A stretch of 7,917 nt of DNA from an uncultured Actinomycetes bacterium (GTDB lineage Bacteria > Actinomycetota > Actinomycetes > Nanopelagicales > Nanopelagicaceae): positions 1-7,917 of the forward strand of contig CALMBJ010000041.1 in NCBI GenBank assembly GCA_937860175.1, written 5' to 3'. The notes beneath the pieces are model-generated. The model made no database searches. It was not told where the DNA came from and was given only the letters and a program-made list of their open reading frames with translations. A program made the translations under genes and the position numbers. Each line of letters begins with the position of its first letter. Position 1 is the first letter of the stretch. Positions 1-7,057 of the stretch are shown one piece after another.

Positions 1-2157
1 ACCTAGAACAAATGAGGGGCGGACAAGCACCGGATAACCGATGGCTTGTGCAATAGTTGTGGCCTCTAGTTGTGAGGATGCCATTCCGAACTCGGGAGCA
101 CGTAACCCTTGCTCAGCCAAGATATTTCCAAAGGCTCCGCGTTCTTCCGCCAAATTAATCGCTTCTGGCGAAGTGCCTAGAATATTTACCCCGTTGGCCT
201 TCAATCCGGCGGCCAAACCTAGTGGCGTTTGACCACCTAACTGGGTAATTACCCCCAGAACAGGACCCGCCAGTGATTCAGCATGGACAACTTCAAGAAC
301 ATCTTCAAGGGTTAGCGGCTCAAAATACAAGCGATTACTTGTATCGTAATCTGTAGAAACCGTTTCGGGATTGCAGTTAATCATGATCGTTTCATAACCC
401 GCTTCACGAAGTGTGAATGAGGCGTGAACGCAAGAGTAATCAAACTCAATTCCCTGGCCGATTCGATTTGGTCCGCTACCCAAGATGATTACAGCAGGGG
501 TTGTGCGTGGGCGCACCTCTGTTTCCTCTTCATAGCTCGAATAATGATAAGGAGTGAAGGCCTCAAACTCTGCGGCGCAGGTATCTACAGTTTTGTAAAC
601 GGGACGAATCCCCAGATGGTGACGGGCTTTACGAATTTCATCCTCTGAAACTCCACGTAGCGTTGCAATTTGGTTATCGGAAAAACCTTGGGATTTTGCA
701 GTTCGAAGTAGTTCAGAGGTTAATTCGCCAGGTTGAGAAATGACGAGAGCTTGTTGATTGATTAACTCAATCTGGCGCAGGTACCAAGGATCGATCTTGG
801 TAGCAGTGAAAACCTCTTCGATGCTGGCTCCCGCCCACATCGCTTTTTGAACCTGCTGCAAGCGATACTCGGTTGGAACTCTCATAGCTTGCAGCAGGGC
901 CAACCGCTCTGATTCTGAGACCGAAGGCCAGGTAAAGATCGCTTCCTTTCGCTCTAGTGAGCGCAAAGCTTTCATGAGCGCCTCTGAAAAGGAACGACCA
1001 ATAGCCATCGCTTCTCCGACGCTCTTCATTGTTGTCGTCAATCGTGGATCAGCATCTGCAAACTTCTCAAATGCAAACCGCGGAAGTTTAACCACTACGT
1101 AATCCAAGGTTGGTTCAAATGAGGCTGGAGTAACTTGGGTTATGTCATTTCTGATCTCATCCAAGGTGTATCCAATGGCTAACTTTGTAGCGATCTTGGC
1201 TATTGGGAAACCAGTTGCCTTTGATGCCAATGCACTTGATCGTGAAACTCTTGGATTCATTTCAATTACGATGATTCGGCCATTGGTCGGATTTACCGCA
1301 AACTGTATGTTGCAACCACCGGTATCTACGCCAACTTCTCTAATAATATCCATCGAGAGATCGCGAAGTTTCTGATACTCAACATCGGTAAGGGTCATAG
1401 CAGGTGCAACTGTTATTGAGTCGCCAGTATGAACACCCATGGGATCAAGATTTTAAATCGAACACACGATAACAACGTTATCTTTGTTATCACGCATGAC
1501 CTCGAGCTCATACTCTTTCCAACCGATAATTGATTCCTCTAAAAGAACCTCTGAGGTCGGGCTATGCCGCAGACCCGCACCTGCGATTTGGCGAAGTTCA
1601 GCCTCATCAAATGCGATACCGGAGCCTAAGCCACCCATGGTGAAGGAGGGTCTAACAACGACTGGGTAGTTAAGTTCAACTACCGCAGACAGGATCTCTT
1701 CCATTGTGTGACAGATGCGGGACTTAGCTGATTCTCCGCCTACCTTTTCAACGATCGCTCTAAACAGCTCACGATTTTCGCCACGATTAATCGCATCAAC
1801 ATCTGCACCGATTAGACGAACACCGTACTTCGCCAATGTTCCTCGCTCATAAAGGCCAATCGCCGCGTTCAGCGCAGTTTGACCGCCCAGGGTTGCTAAA
1901 ACAGCATCAGGCTTTTCGTGAGCAATGATCCTTTCAATAATCTCTGGAGTAATCGGTTCTACATACGTTGCATCTGCAAATTCAGGATCGGTCATGATGG
2001 TTGCTGGATTAGAGTTGACTAGGATTACGCGAATTCCTTCAGCCCTTAAAACACGACATGCTTGAGTTCCTGAATAATCAAACTCGCACGCTTGACCAAT
2101 AACAATCGGACCGCTTCCGATAACAAGAACACTTTTGATTGAGGAATCCAAAGGCAT
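1..2157 (-). pseudogene. carB: Carbamoyl-phosphate synthase large subunit, interrupted by an in-frame stop and cut by the window edge
   Basis: The large subunit uses ammonia from CarA, bicarbonate and two ATP to make carbamoyl phosphate for pyrimidines and arginine. It starts at ATG 2157, sharing one base with the carA stop (TAATG), with an SD-like GAAGGTGG upstream. Residues 1-234 are the N-terminal preATP and ATP-grasp part and carry R129, R169, G175, G176, E208 and E215, which match the E. coli ATP-site numbering as I recall it. Codon 235 (1453-1455) is TAA where the family has Glu (CSIEN). The same frame then stays open for 484 codons to base 1, with MGVHTGDS at 240-247, Q285, E299, N301 and, from about residue 560, the second-half motif [15 protein letters not shown]. 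The window ends just inside the second ATP-grasp (VRPSFVLG); a full CarB is about 1,070-1,100 residues, so roughly a third lies outside. Identity is certain; whether the gene is truly broken or mis-sequenced is not. Confidence 0.93.
1453..1455 (-). other. Premature in-frame TAA at carB codon 235
   Basis: The plus strand reads TTA here, which is TAA on the coding strand. One base change (coding-strand T at 1455 back to G) would give GAA, the Glu that CarB proteins carry in CSIEN. Flanking residues VIVCSI before and [12 protein letters not shown] after are in the same frame, so this is a point substitution and not a frameshift. The next in-frame ATG is codon 240 (1438-1440), 12 bases after the stop, with no visible Shine-Dalgarno sequence. 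As read, the product would be 234 residues, lacking G241, H243, Q285, E299 and N301 of the first ATP site and the entire second synthetase half. Confidence 0.95.
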
Positions 2158-3272
2158 TACGCACCCACCTTCTTTGACATCAAATCGACGAAACGATCAA
2201 AAAGATATGAGGCATCATGTGGGCCAGCGGCAGCCTCCGGGTGGTATTGCACAGAAAAGGCTGGTCGATCTAACAGCGATAGACCTTCAACGACGCCATC
2301 ATTGAGACAGGTATGGGTTACCTCTCCCCTGCCATAAACAGTTGAGAACTCCGAATCTGTAGGTGCTTTTACTGCAAAACCGTGGTTATGAGCGGTGATC
2401 TCTACCTTGCCGGTGCCCTTATCAATCACAGGTTGATTGATACCTCTGTGACCAAACTGCAACTTATATGTTTCAAAACCTAGCGCTCTTCCCAGAATTT
2501 GATGACCGAAACAAATTCCAAATATCGGAACTTCGGCTAGTAACAGCTCTCGAACAACTTCAATAACTTCGGTCATAGTTGAAGGATCTCCGGGGCCGTT
2601 AGAGAGAAAAACTCCATCAGGATGGATAGCCATAATCTGCTCAAAGGTTGAGTTAAACGGCATTATCTGAACTTCAACGCCACGTTCTGCGAGAGAACGC
2701 GGTGTTGCCGCTTTAATTCCAAGATCCAAAGCTGCGACGGTAAATCTCTTTGTGCCAATCGCTGGAACAACGTATGTTGTTGGTGTCGAAACATCCTTCA
2801 CCAAGAAAGCACCTGACATCGCCTCGGCCTTGCGAACTTCGACCACCATCTCCTCTCGAGTTAGGTCAAGTCCAGAAAAGATACCGACGCGCATGGCACC
2901 TCTATCTCTTAGGTGCCGAGTAATCGCTCGGGTATCTACCCCTTGAATTCCAACTACACCTTGTTCAATCAACTCACTTTCCAAATCATTTTGTGAACGC
3001 CAGTTGGATGTGAGTGAGGAAGGGTTACGTACAACAAAACCTGCAACCCAAATTCGCGATGACTCGTTGTCCAAATCATTCACACCTGTGTTGCCAATGT
3101 GAGGTGCGGTCATCACAACAACTTGCTTGTGATACGAAGGATCGGTAAGGGTCTCCTGATAACCGGTCATGCCGGTTTGGAATACCGCTTCTCCAAATGT
3201 CTTTCCCTGTGCGGCCCACGATCTGCCTTCAAAGATTCTTCCATCATCCAAGACGAAGTAAGCGTTACTCAT
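2157..3272 (-). CDS. carA: Carbamoyl-phosphate synthase small (glutaminase) subunit
   Basis: This 371-residue protein hydrolyses glutamine and channels ammonia to CarB. The N-terminal CPSase small domain (about 1-150) includes [17 protein letters not shown] (31-47) and [12 protein letters not shown] (111-122). A class I glutamine amidotransferase domain follows (about 175-365): FLSNGPGDP at 222-230, the nucleophile elbow GICFGHQ with Cys254, HNHGFAV at 295-301, and QYHPEA with His344 and Glu346 completing the Cys-His-Glu triad. Length is normal and no key residue is missing. The ATG start shares one base with the pyrC stop and has a strong SD (AAGGGGG) about 7 nt upstream; the stop shares one base with the carB start. 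It is the fourth gene of the pyr operon. An intact, unremarkable carA argues against long-standing decay of its partner carB. Confidence 0.97.
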   Translation of the reverse strand: MSNAYFVLDDGRIFEGRSWAAQGKTFGEAVFQTGMTGYQETLTDPSYHKQVVVMTAPHIGNTGVNDLDNESSRIWVAGFVVRNPSSLTSNWRSQNDLESELIEQGVVGIQGVDTRAITRHLRDRGAMRVGIFSGLDLTREEMVVEVRKAEAMSGAFLVKDVSTPTTYVVPAIGTKRFTVAALDLGIKAATPRSLAERGVEVQIMPFNSTFEQIMAIHPDGVFLSNGPGDPSTMTEVIEVVRELLLAEVPIFGICFGHQILGRALGFETYKLQFGHRGINQPVIDKGTGKVEITAHNHGFAVKAPTDSEFSTVYGRGEVTHTCLNDGVVEGLSLLDRPAFSVQYHPEAAAGPHDASYLFDRFVDLMSKKVGA

Positions 3273-4579
3273 TACTTTGCCCCCTTGGATATAACTTCGC
3301 CATTAATAACGGTCTGCTTACCTTTGAAGAATGTGTGCTCCACAACTCCCGGTAACTCATGGCCATGGTATGGAGTATTTGATGAGTTAGATAGAACTAA
3401 ATCGCGATCCACGCGCCAACTTTTCGTTGGATTAATCACAACAAGGTTAGCAAAGGCCCCCTTTGCCAGCTGCTGGCCTTGATCAGCGTAACGACCAATG
3501 CGGGCCGGGGTGAGGGACATGCGTTCGGCAACCTGCTCCCAACTCATCATCCCCGAATCAATCATGGTTTTCTGGACAATAGATAGCGCTGTTTCAAGTC
3601 CTAACATTCCGAAAGCCGCCTCTTGCCATTCGCACTCTTTGGCCTCCAAGGGATGCGGAGCATGATCTGTAGCAACGATGTCGATGGTGCCATCTGCTAA
3701 AGCTTCACGTAGTGCATGAACATCATGCTCTGTTCTCAGAGGCGGATTCACCTTGTAAACCGGATCATAAGAGCCGGCAAGATCATCTGTTAGCAAAAGA
3801 TGGTGCGGGGTGACTTCAGCGGTTACATCGATACCTCGAGCTTTAGCCCAGCGGATGATCTCAACACCTCCTGCTGTAGTTAAATGGCAGATATGTAGTC
3901 GAGAGTTCACATGGTCTGTTAGCAATACATCTCTAGCAATGATTGCCTCTTCGGCAACTGCTGGCCAGCCCTTTAGCCCTAAACGCGCCGATACGATGCC
4001 CTCATTCATTTGAGAATCAACGGTCATACGCGGATCTTGAGCATGTTGTGCAACTACTCCATCAAACTTTTTGATGTACTCAAGTGCTCTGCGCATCACT
4101 AATGGATCTGAGACACAATGACCATCATCGCTAAAAACTCTCACTCGAGCTACAGAGTCAGCCATTGCGCCAATCTCCGACAAAGCTTCACCTCTCAAGC
4201 CCTGTGTCACCGCACCAATTGGAAATACATCTAGATATCCAGCTTCTTGACCCAATCTATAAACCTGCTCAACCACTCCAGCGGTATCAGCAACTGGTGA
4301 TGTGTTAGCCATCGCCGACAAGGCGGTAAAACCACCTTTAGCACCGGCTTGGCTTCCGCTTAAAACAGTCTCGGCATCTTCTCTACCCGGTTCGCGAAGG
4401 TGGGTATGTAAATCCACAAGGCCTGGCAGAACTACACAACCTGTCGCTTCTACAACATGTGTCGCAGGACCCGAATAATCCTTAACCACATCTACTACAT
4501 GCTCACCTTGAATACAGATGTCTGAGACAGTTCCATTGGGAAGCTTGGCACCCTTGATTACAACATCAATTGAGTTCAT
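3272..4579 (-). CDS. pyrC: Dihydroorotase, class I (PyrC type)
   Basis: This cytosolic zinc amidohydrolase (435 residues) catalyses reversible cyclisation of N-carbamoyl-L-aspartate to dihydroorotate. The expected metal and catalytic residues are visible: HTH with His58 and His60 in GLVDLHTHLREPG (53-65), the SDDGH segment around Asp151/Asp152 where class I enzymes often use Asp as a metal ligand, His179, His232 in CHLTTAGG, and Asp305 in ATDHAPH (303-309). NPPLR (278-282) is a family substrate-loop motif. The first 50 and last 60 residues form the beta-sandwich typical of amidohydrolases. ATG 4579 directly abuts the pyrB stop (4580-4582) and has the SD AGGGAG; the stop overlaps the carA start by one base. 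Hydantoinase or allantoinase paralogues share the fold, but the REPG motif and the operon context settle the call. Confidence 0.96.
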   Translation of the reverse strand: MNSIDVVIKGAKLPNGTVSDICIQGEHVVDVVKDYSGPATHVVEATGCVVLPGLVDLHTHLREPGREDAETVLSGSQAGAKGGFTALSAMANTSPVADTAGVVEQVYRLGQEAGYLDVFPIGAVTQGLRGEALSEIGAMADSVARVRVFSDDGHCVSDPLVMRRALEYIKKFDGVVAQHAQDPRMTVDSQMNEGIVSARLGLKGWPAVAEEAIIARDVLLTDHVNSRLHICHLTTAGGVEIIRWAKARGIDVTAEVTPHHLLLTDDLAGSYDPVYKVNPPLRTEHDVHALREALADGTIDIVATDHAPHPLEAKECEWQEAAFGMLGLETALSIVQKTMIDSGMMSWEQVAERMSLTPARIGRYADQGQQLAKGAFANLVVINPTKSWRVDRDLVLSNSSNTPYHGHELPGVVEHTFFKGKQTVINGEVISKGAK

Positions 4580-5527
4580 TTAATTACTCCCTGCCTCTAG
4601 TGCGCTGCCCGTTAGAAGAACATACAAAATCGCCATTCTTACACTTACTCCATTGGTCACCTGTTCGGTGATGACAGAACGGGCGCTATCTGCTACCTCT
4701 GCCGAGATTTCAAGGCCACGATTCATAGGACCTGGGTGCATAACAATGGAACCCTGCTTCATCGATTTCATTCGATCAGCGTTAAGCCCGAAGTACCGCG
4801 AGTATTCACGAGCATTTGGAAAATAGAGATCGCTCATTCGCTCTTGCTGAACTCGTAGCATCATGACGACATCTACAAATGGGATCACTGAATCGAAATC
4901 ATAAGAAACAGTTGCAGGCCAACTTTCGACGCCTACCGGAAGCAACGTTGGCGGTGCTACCAAAATCACTTTAGCGCCAAGTTTTGAAAGCAACAGGACA
5001 TTTGAGCGCGCAACACGTGAGTGCAAGACATCGCCTACTATTGCAACGGTTAAACCTTCCAAGTCATGGGCACCTGCACGCAGATGCTTGCGGATAGTGA
5101 AAGCATCAAGCAAGGCTTGACTTGGATGTTCATGAGTTCCATCTCCGGCATTAACTACGCTGCCTGACATCCATTGCGAATCAGCAAGGCGTTGCGCCGC
5201 GCCCGATGCTGAGTGACGAATTACTACTGCATCTGCACCCATGGCTTGCAGGGTCATCGCTGTGTCTTTGAGCGACTCGCCCTTACTCACACTTGAACCC
5301 TTTGCAGAGAAGTTGATTACATCTGCAGAAAGCCGCTTTGCTGCAGCTTCGAAGGAGATTCTGGTACGTGTTGAGTCTTCGGCAAAAAGATTAACTATGG
5401 TTCGTCCTCGTAAGGTTGGAAGTTTCTTAACCGCGCCATCACTTACTCGCGCTAACTCATGAGCTGTATCTAGAATCGAAACAGCATCGCTCTTTGATAG
5501 ATCTTCAATAGATAGTAAATGTCGCAT
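4580..5527 (-). CDS. pyrB: Aspartate carbamoyltransferase catalytic subunit
   Basis: This enzyme transfers the carbamoyl group from carbamoyl phosphate to aspartate, the committed pyrimidine step. It has 315 residues, normal for the family. The carbamoyl-phosphate domain (about 1-145) has STRTR at 52-56 (in [12 protein letters not shown]), SKGES with Lys82, IRHSASG (103-109) and [13 protein letters not shown] (132-144). The aspartate domain has [12 protein letters not shown] (165-176), LRVQQER (224-230) and HPGPMNRG (264-271). The residue before the Glu of the phosphate loop is Ala, where many homologues have an aromatic; this looks like tolerated variation. No pyrI regulatory subunit is nearby, as expected in an actinobacterial operon where PyrR does the regulating. 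The ATG overlaps the pyrR stop by one base (TGATG), suggesting translational coupling. The protein closely resembles actinobacterial PyrB from memory. Confidence 0.97.
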   Translation of the reverse strand: MRHLLSIEDLSKSDAVSILDTAHELARVSDGAVKKLPTLRGRTIVNLFAEDSTRTRISFEAAAKRLSADVINFSAKGSSVSKGESLKDTAMTLQAMGADAVVIRHSASGAAQRLADSQWMSGSVVNAGDGTHEHPSQALLDAFTIRKHLRAGAHDLEGLTVAIVGDVLHSRVARSNVLLLSKLGAKVILVAPPTLLPVGVESWPATVSYDFDSVIPFVDVVMMLRVQQERMSDLYFPNAREYSRYFGLNADRMKSMKQGSIVMHPGPMNRGLEISAEVADSARSVITEQVTNGVSVRMAILYVLLTGSALEAGSN

Positions 5528-6060
5528 CAGAGGACCTCACCCTCAATGCCAACCTCATCGCGTCCATCTATCTCTGACAGGAGAACACGAACAGATTGAG
5601 ATTTAGAGGTCGGTAGATTCTTACCAACGAAATCCGCCTTAATCGGAAGCTCTCGATGCCCTCTATCAACTAAAGCTGCTAGCTGAACTGTGCGGGGACG
5701 CCCGATCTCACCCAATGCATCAAGTGCGGCACGAATTGTTCGACCTGAGAACAAAACATCATCGACGAGGATCACATCTTTATCTTCGATTCCACTCGGC
5801 GGGATCGTTGTCGGCATGATCGCCTTAGGTGCGCGTAAACGTAAATCATCTCTGAAGAGAGTTATATCTAGGGTTCCGCATGGAACCGCTACCCCTTCTA
5901 TCTCAGTAATAATCGTCGCGATCCGAGCAGCAAGATGGGCTCCCCGAGTGGGAATTCCCAAAAGAACAATGGAGGATGATCCTTGATTTCTCTCAAGGAT
6001 TTCGTGGGAGATGCGTGTAAGTGCACGTTTAATGTCGGGTGCAGACAGGGCAATGCTCAT
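5527..6060 (-). CDS. pyrR: PyrR, pyr operon RNA-binding regulator / uracil phosphoribosyltransferase-type protein
   Basis: PyrR binds a hairpin in pyr mRNA when UMP/UTP is high; many members also convert uracil and PRPP to UMP. The chosen start gives 177 residues. The family pattern is clear: [17 protein letters not shown] at 9-25, [12 protein letters not shown] at 33-44, and the PRPP-binding motif [13 protein letters not shown] at 96-108, followed by RAALDAL and [11 protein letters not shown]. The start is ATG 6060, because AAAGGAG lies 6 nt upstream. A longer reading from GTG 6078 would add six residues, but that codon lies inside the PyrR hairpin and would put the SD within the coding sequence. 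It is the first gene of the operon, divergent from bldD; its stop overlaps pyrB by one base, so repression here should spread downstream. Confidence 0.95.
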   Translation of the reverse strand: MSIALSAPDIKRALTRISHEILERNQGSSSIVLLGIPTRGAHLAARIATIITEIEGVAVPCGTLDITLFRDDLRLRAPKAIMPTTIPPSGIEDKDVILVDDVLFSGRTIRAALDALGEIGRPRTVQLAALVDRGHRELPIKADFVGKNLPTSKSQSVRVLLSEIDGRDEVGIEGEVL

Positions 6061-6064
6061 GTAA

Positions 6065-6103
6065 ATCTCCTTTCCCACCTCTCAGGATGGGTTGTTAAAG
6101 GAT
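6065..6103 (-). promoter_or_regulatory. PyrR-binding RNA hairpin that includes the pyrR Shine-Dalgarno sequence
   Basis: Read on the minus strand, the lower stem pairs TCCTTT (6102-6097) with AAAGGA (6073-6068), six pairs. A one-sided AACAA bulge (6096-6092) follows, then the upper stem CCCA/TGGG (6091-6088 with 6077-6074), closed by U-G and C-G pairs over a six-base loop CTGAGA (6085-6080). The tip, CATCCTGAGAGGTG, matches the known PyrR binding-loop consensus ARUCCNGNGAGGYU (from memory) at every position except the first and last. Those are a matched A-U to C-G swap, which keeps the pair. The 3' arm contains the pyrR SD (AAAGGAG, 6073-6067). Binding should hide the ribosome site, the translational repression mode reported for Mycobacterium smegmatis pyr. 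Confidence 0.88.
6067..6073 (-). promoter_or_regulatory. pyrR ribosome binding site
   Basis: AAAGGAG on the minus strand, 6 nt before ATG 6060. It fixes the pyrR start and forms the 3' arm of the PyrR hairpin, so ribosome access and PyrR binding should be mutually exclusive. Confidence 0.88.
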
Positions 6104-6112
6104 GCAGGGGCG

Positions 6113-6141
6113 ATACTAGCATCGAACCTTCGACCCTGTGG
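6113..6141 (-). promoter_or_regulatory. Candidate pyr operon promoter
   Basis: On the minus strand TAGTAT (6118-6113) fits the actinobacterial -10 pattern TANNNT. The hexamer 17 nt upstream (6141-6136, CCACAG) is a poor -35, as is common in these genomes. Transcription would start near 6105-6103, right at the 5' foot of the PyrR hairpin, giving a leader of about 45 nt. The fit to the hairpin edge is the best argument for it; the hexamers alone are weak evidence. Confidence 0.4.
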
Positions 6142-6178
6142 ATACCAATAAAAATGACTCCGGCAGGTGTCTACCCTG
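6133..6178. repeat. Two ACCCTG boxes 40 bp apart, possible BldD operator half-sites
   Basis: ACCCTG occurs at 6133-6138 and at 6173-6178 on the plus strand, both in the divergent bldD/pyrR region. Compared with the Streptomyces BldD box TNACNCWGNGTNA (from memory), each site matches 6 of the 9 specified bases, including the ACNCWG core. One box lies over the putative -35 of the pyr promoter and the other over the putative -10 of bldD. That layout would suit autoregulation of bldD and a possible effect on pyr, but the match is partial. Confidence 0.35.
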
Positions 6179-6180
6179 CC
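6162..6180. repeat. Inverted repeat just upstream of bldD
   Basis: GGCAGG (6162-6167) and CCTGCC (6175-6180) form perfect 6-bp arms around a 7-base spacer, ending 3 bases before the bldD ATG. It overlaps the TACCCT candidate -10, so it is placed like an operator. It could also form a small hairpin if transcribed from further upstream. Confidence 0.45.
6172..6177 (+). promoter_or_regulatory. Candidate -10 for a leaderless bldD transcript
   Basis: TACCCT matches TANNNT and sits 6 nt before ATG 6184, the spacing expected when transcription begins at the start codon itself. No Shine-Dalgarno sequence is visible before bldD, which also fits a leaderless mRNA, a common arrangement in actinobacteria. 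No convincing -35 was found. Confidence 0.35.
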
Positions 6181-6183
6181 TCC

Positions 6184-6648
6184 ATGAACTCAACCGATGA
6201 GCTTGCCCAACTGCACAAGAGATTACGAAATATCCGCGAGTCAAAGGGGTTTACTTTGAACCAGGTCGCCGCTCAGAGCAAAGGCACCATATCGGCGATC
6301 GCTCTTGGCTCCTATGAACGTGGTGATAGATCCATTAGCGCCCAAAAATTACTTCAGTTAGCACAGATCTACCAGATACCAGCCTTTGAACTTTTCTCGC
6401 AGCCTCAGCCATTAATGGAGAAAGGTAGGGTCGTTATCGATTATCGAAAGCTACGTGATGATTCAGATCCCTCTGTTGAACAGTTGCGGGAGATCATTGC
6501 CTCTATTGCAGCTGTTCGCAGAGATTGGAATGGTGAGGTTATTTCACTGAGAGAGGGAGACATCAAATCTTTGCAGATATTTGGATCGCTGTCTGTTTCG
6601 CAAATCAATGCGATGTTAAATCGATACGCCCTTACTAGATCGAGATAG
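6184..6648 (+). CDS. bldD: BldD-family transcriptional regulator with a c-di-GMP-binding signature
   Basis: This 154-residue protein has the BldD layout. The N-terminal XRE-type helix-turn-helix (about 8-72) carries LRNIRESKGFTLNQVA (14-29) and the characteristic GSYERGDRS (42-50). The C-terminal domain (about 80-150) contains R112-R-D114, eight residues, then R123-E-G-D126. This fits the RXD-X8-RXXD signature by which Streptomyces BldD binds tetrameric c-di-GMP and dimerises. The start at ATG 6184 places the LRxIR motif at residues 14-18, as in Streptomyces BldD; upstream in-frame starts (ATG 6154, or one inside pyrR) lack an SD and would add non-conserved sequence. It is divergent from pyrR and converges on nusB with a 14-bp overlap. 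In Streptomyces BldD represses development genes; what it controls here is unknown, as a small-genome relative need not sporulate. Confidence 0.93.
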   Translation: MNSTDELAQLHKRLRNIRESKGFTLNQVAAQSKGTISAIALGSYERGDRSISAQKLLQLAQIYQIPAFELFSQPQPLMEKGRVVIDYRKLRDDSDPSVEQLREIIASIAAVRRDWNGEVISLREGDIKSLQIFGSLSVSQINAMLNRYALTRSR

Positions 6649-7057
6649 TGTCCTTAAGGCTAGCTATACGTCCCAAAACACCATGAATATACTTGGATGA
6701 GTCATCGCTGGAGAGCTCCTTAGCTAGAGTCAAAGACTCATCAATGGCAACGCTTGTAGGAACATCAGATGACCAGAGAATCTCATAGATACCTAAACGC
6801 AAAATATTTCTATCAACGGCCGGTAGTCGATCCATATCCCAACCTTGAGCATAGGTCGTGATTAATTCATCGATCTTGCGGCGATTGGCTGAAACGCCAT
6901 TAACCAACTCTTTGGTGTAATCACGAATTGGGCGCGCATCAGGGCCATCATCTGGAACATCCCGCGAGATCAGCGTTTCAACCAGATTGGTACCCCGAAT
7001 GTCGGTTTCATACAAGAGATCGAGCGCCTGTTTACGCGCCTTGCTACGAGCTGACAC
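6635..7057 (-). CDS. nusB: Transcription antitermination factor NusB
   Basis: NusB binds boxA RNA with NusE (S10) and takes part in antitermination of rRNA operons. This 140-residue protein is of usual length and all-helical in character. It has the N-terminal SKARKQALDLLYETD (5-19), which includes the Arg-rich boxA-binding region, and the conserved C-terminal half: GWDMDRLPAVDRNILRLGIYEIL (72-94), VAIDESLTLAKELS (103-116) and SSKYIHGVLGRI (120-131). The start is GTG 7057, overlapping the efp stop by one base (TAGTG), so translation is probably coupled to efp; only a weak SD is visible. Its 3' end overlaps bldD by 14 bp on the opposite strand. Confidence 0.95.
   Translation of the reverse strand: MSARSKARKQALDLLYETDIRGTNLVETLISRDVPDDGPDARPIRDYTKELVNGVSANRRKIDELITTYAQGWDMDRLPAVDRNILRLGIYEILWSSDVPTSVAIDESLTLAKELSSDDSSKYIHGVLGRIASLKDTISI

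Noticed and set aside
424..648. Plus-strand reading frame antisense to carB after the stop
   Set aside because: The minus strand here translates cleanly as CarB residues, so this is a shadow frame.
1438..1452. Deliberately split CarB with a second cistron starting at ATG 1440
   Set aside because: The break falls inside the first ATP-grasp, not at a domain boundary, and there is no SD before the ATG.
1453..1455. Programmed readthrough or recoding at the carB stop
   Set aside because: The codon is UAA, normally an efficient terminator, and no stimulating structure or known recoding signal was seen; kept only as a remote option.
1436..1470. Frameshift or insertion as the cause of the carB break
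   Set aside because: Residues before and after the stop are in the same frame and align without gap to CarB; only one codon differs.
3099..3482. 127-residue plus-strand reading frame antisense to carA/pyrC
   Set aside because: It lies opposite two well-supported genes, has no SD or recognisable motif, and is explained by shadow coding.
5527..6078. Longer pyrR from GTG 6078 (six extra N-terminal residues)
   Set aside because: The GTG lies inside the PyrR hairpin and has no SD; ATG 6060 has AAAGGAG at ideal spacing, which the longer reading would turn into coding sequence.
6061..6130. Bacillus-type transcription attenuator before pyrR
   Set aside because: No terminator hairpin with a U-run lies between the likely promoter and ATG 6060; the hairpin instead overlaps the SD.
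5983..6183. N-terminal extension of the bldD reading frame into pyrR, including ATG 6154
   Set aside because: The extra residues do not resemble BldD, overlap pyrR antisense, and lack an SD; ATG 6184 gives the same distance to the LRxIR motif as in Streptomyces BldD.
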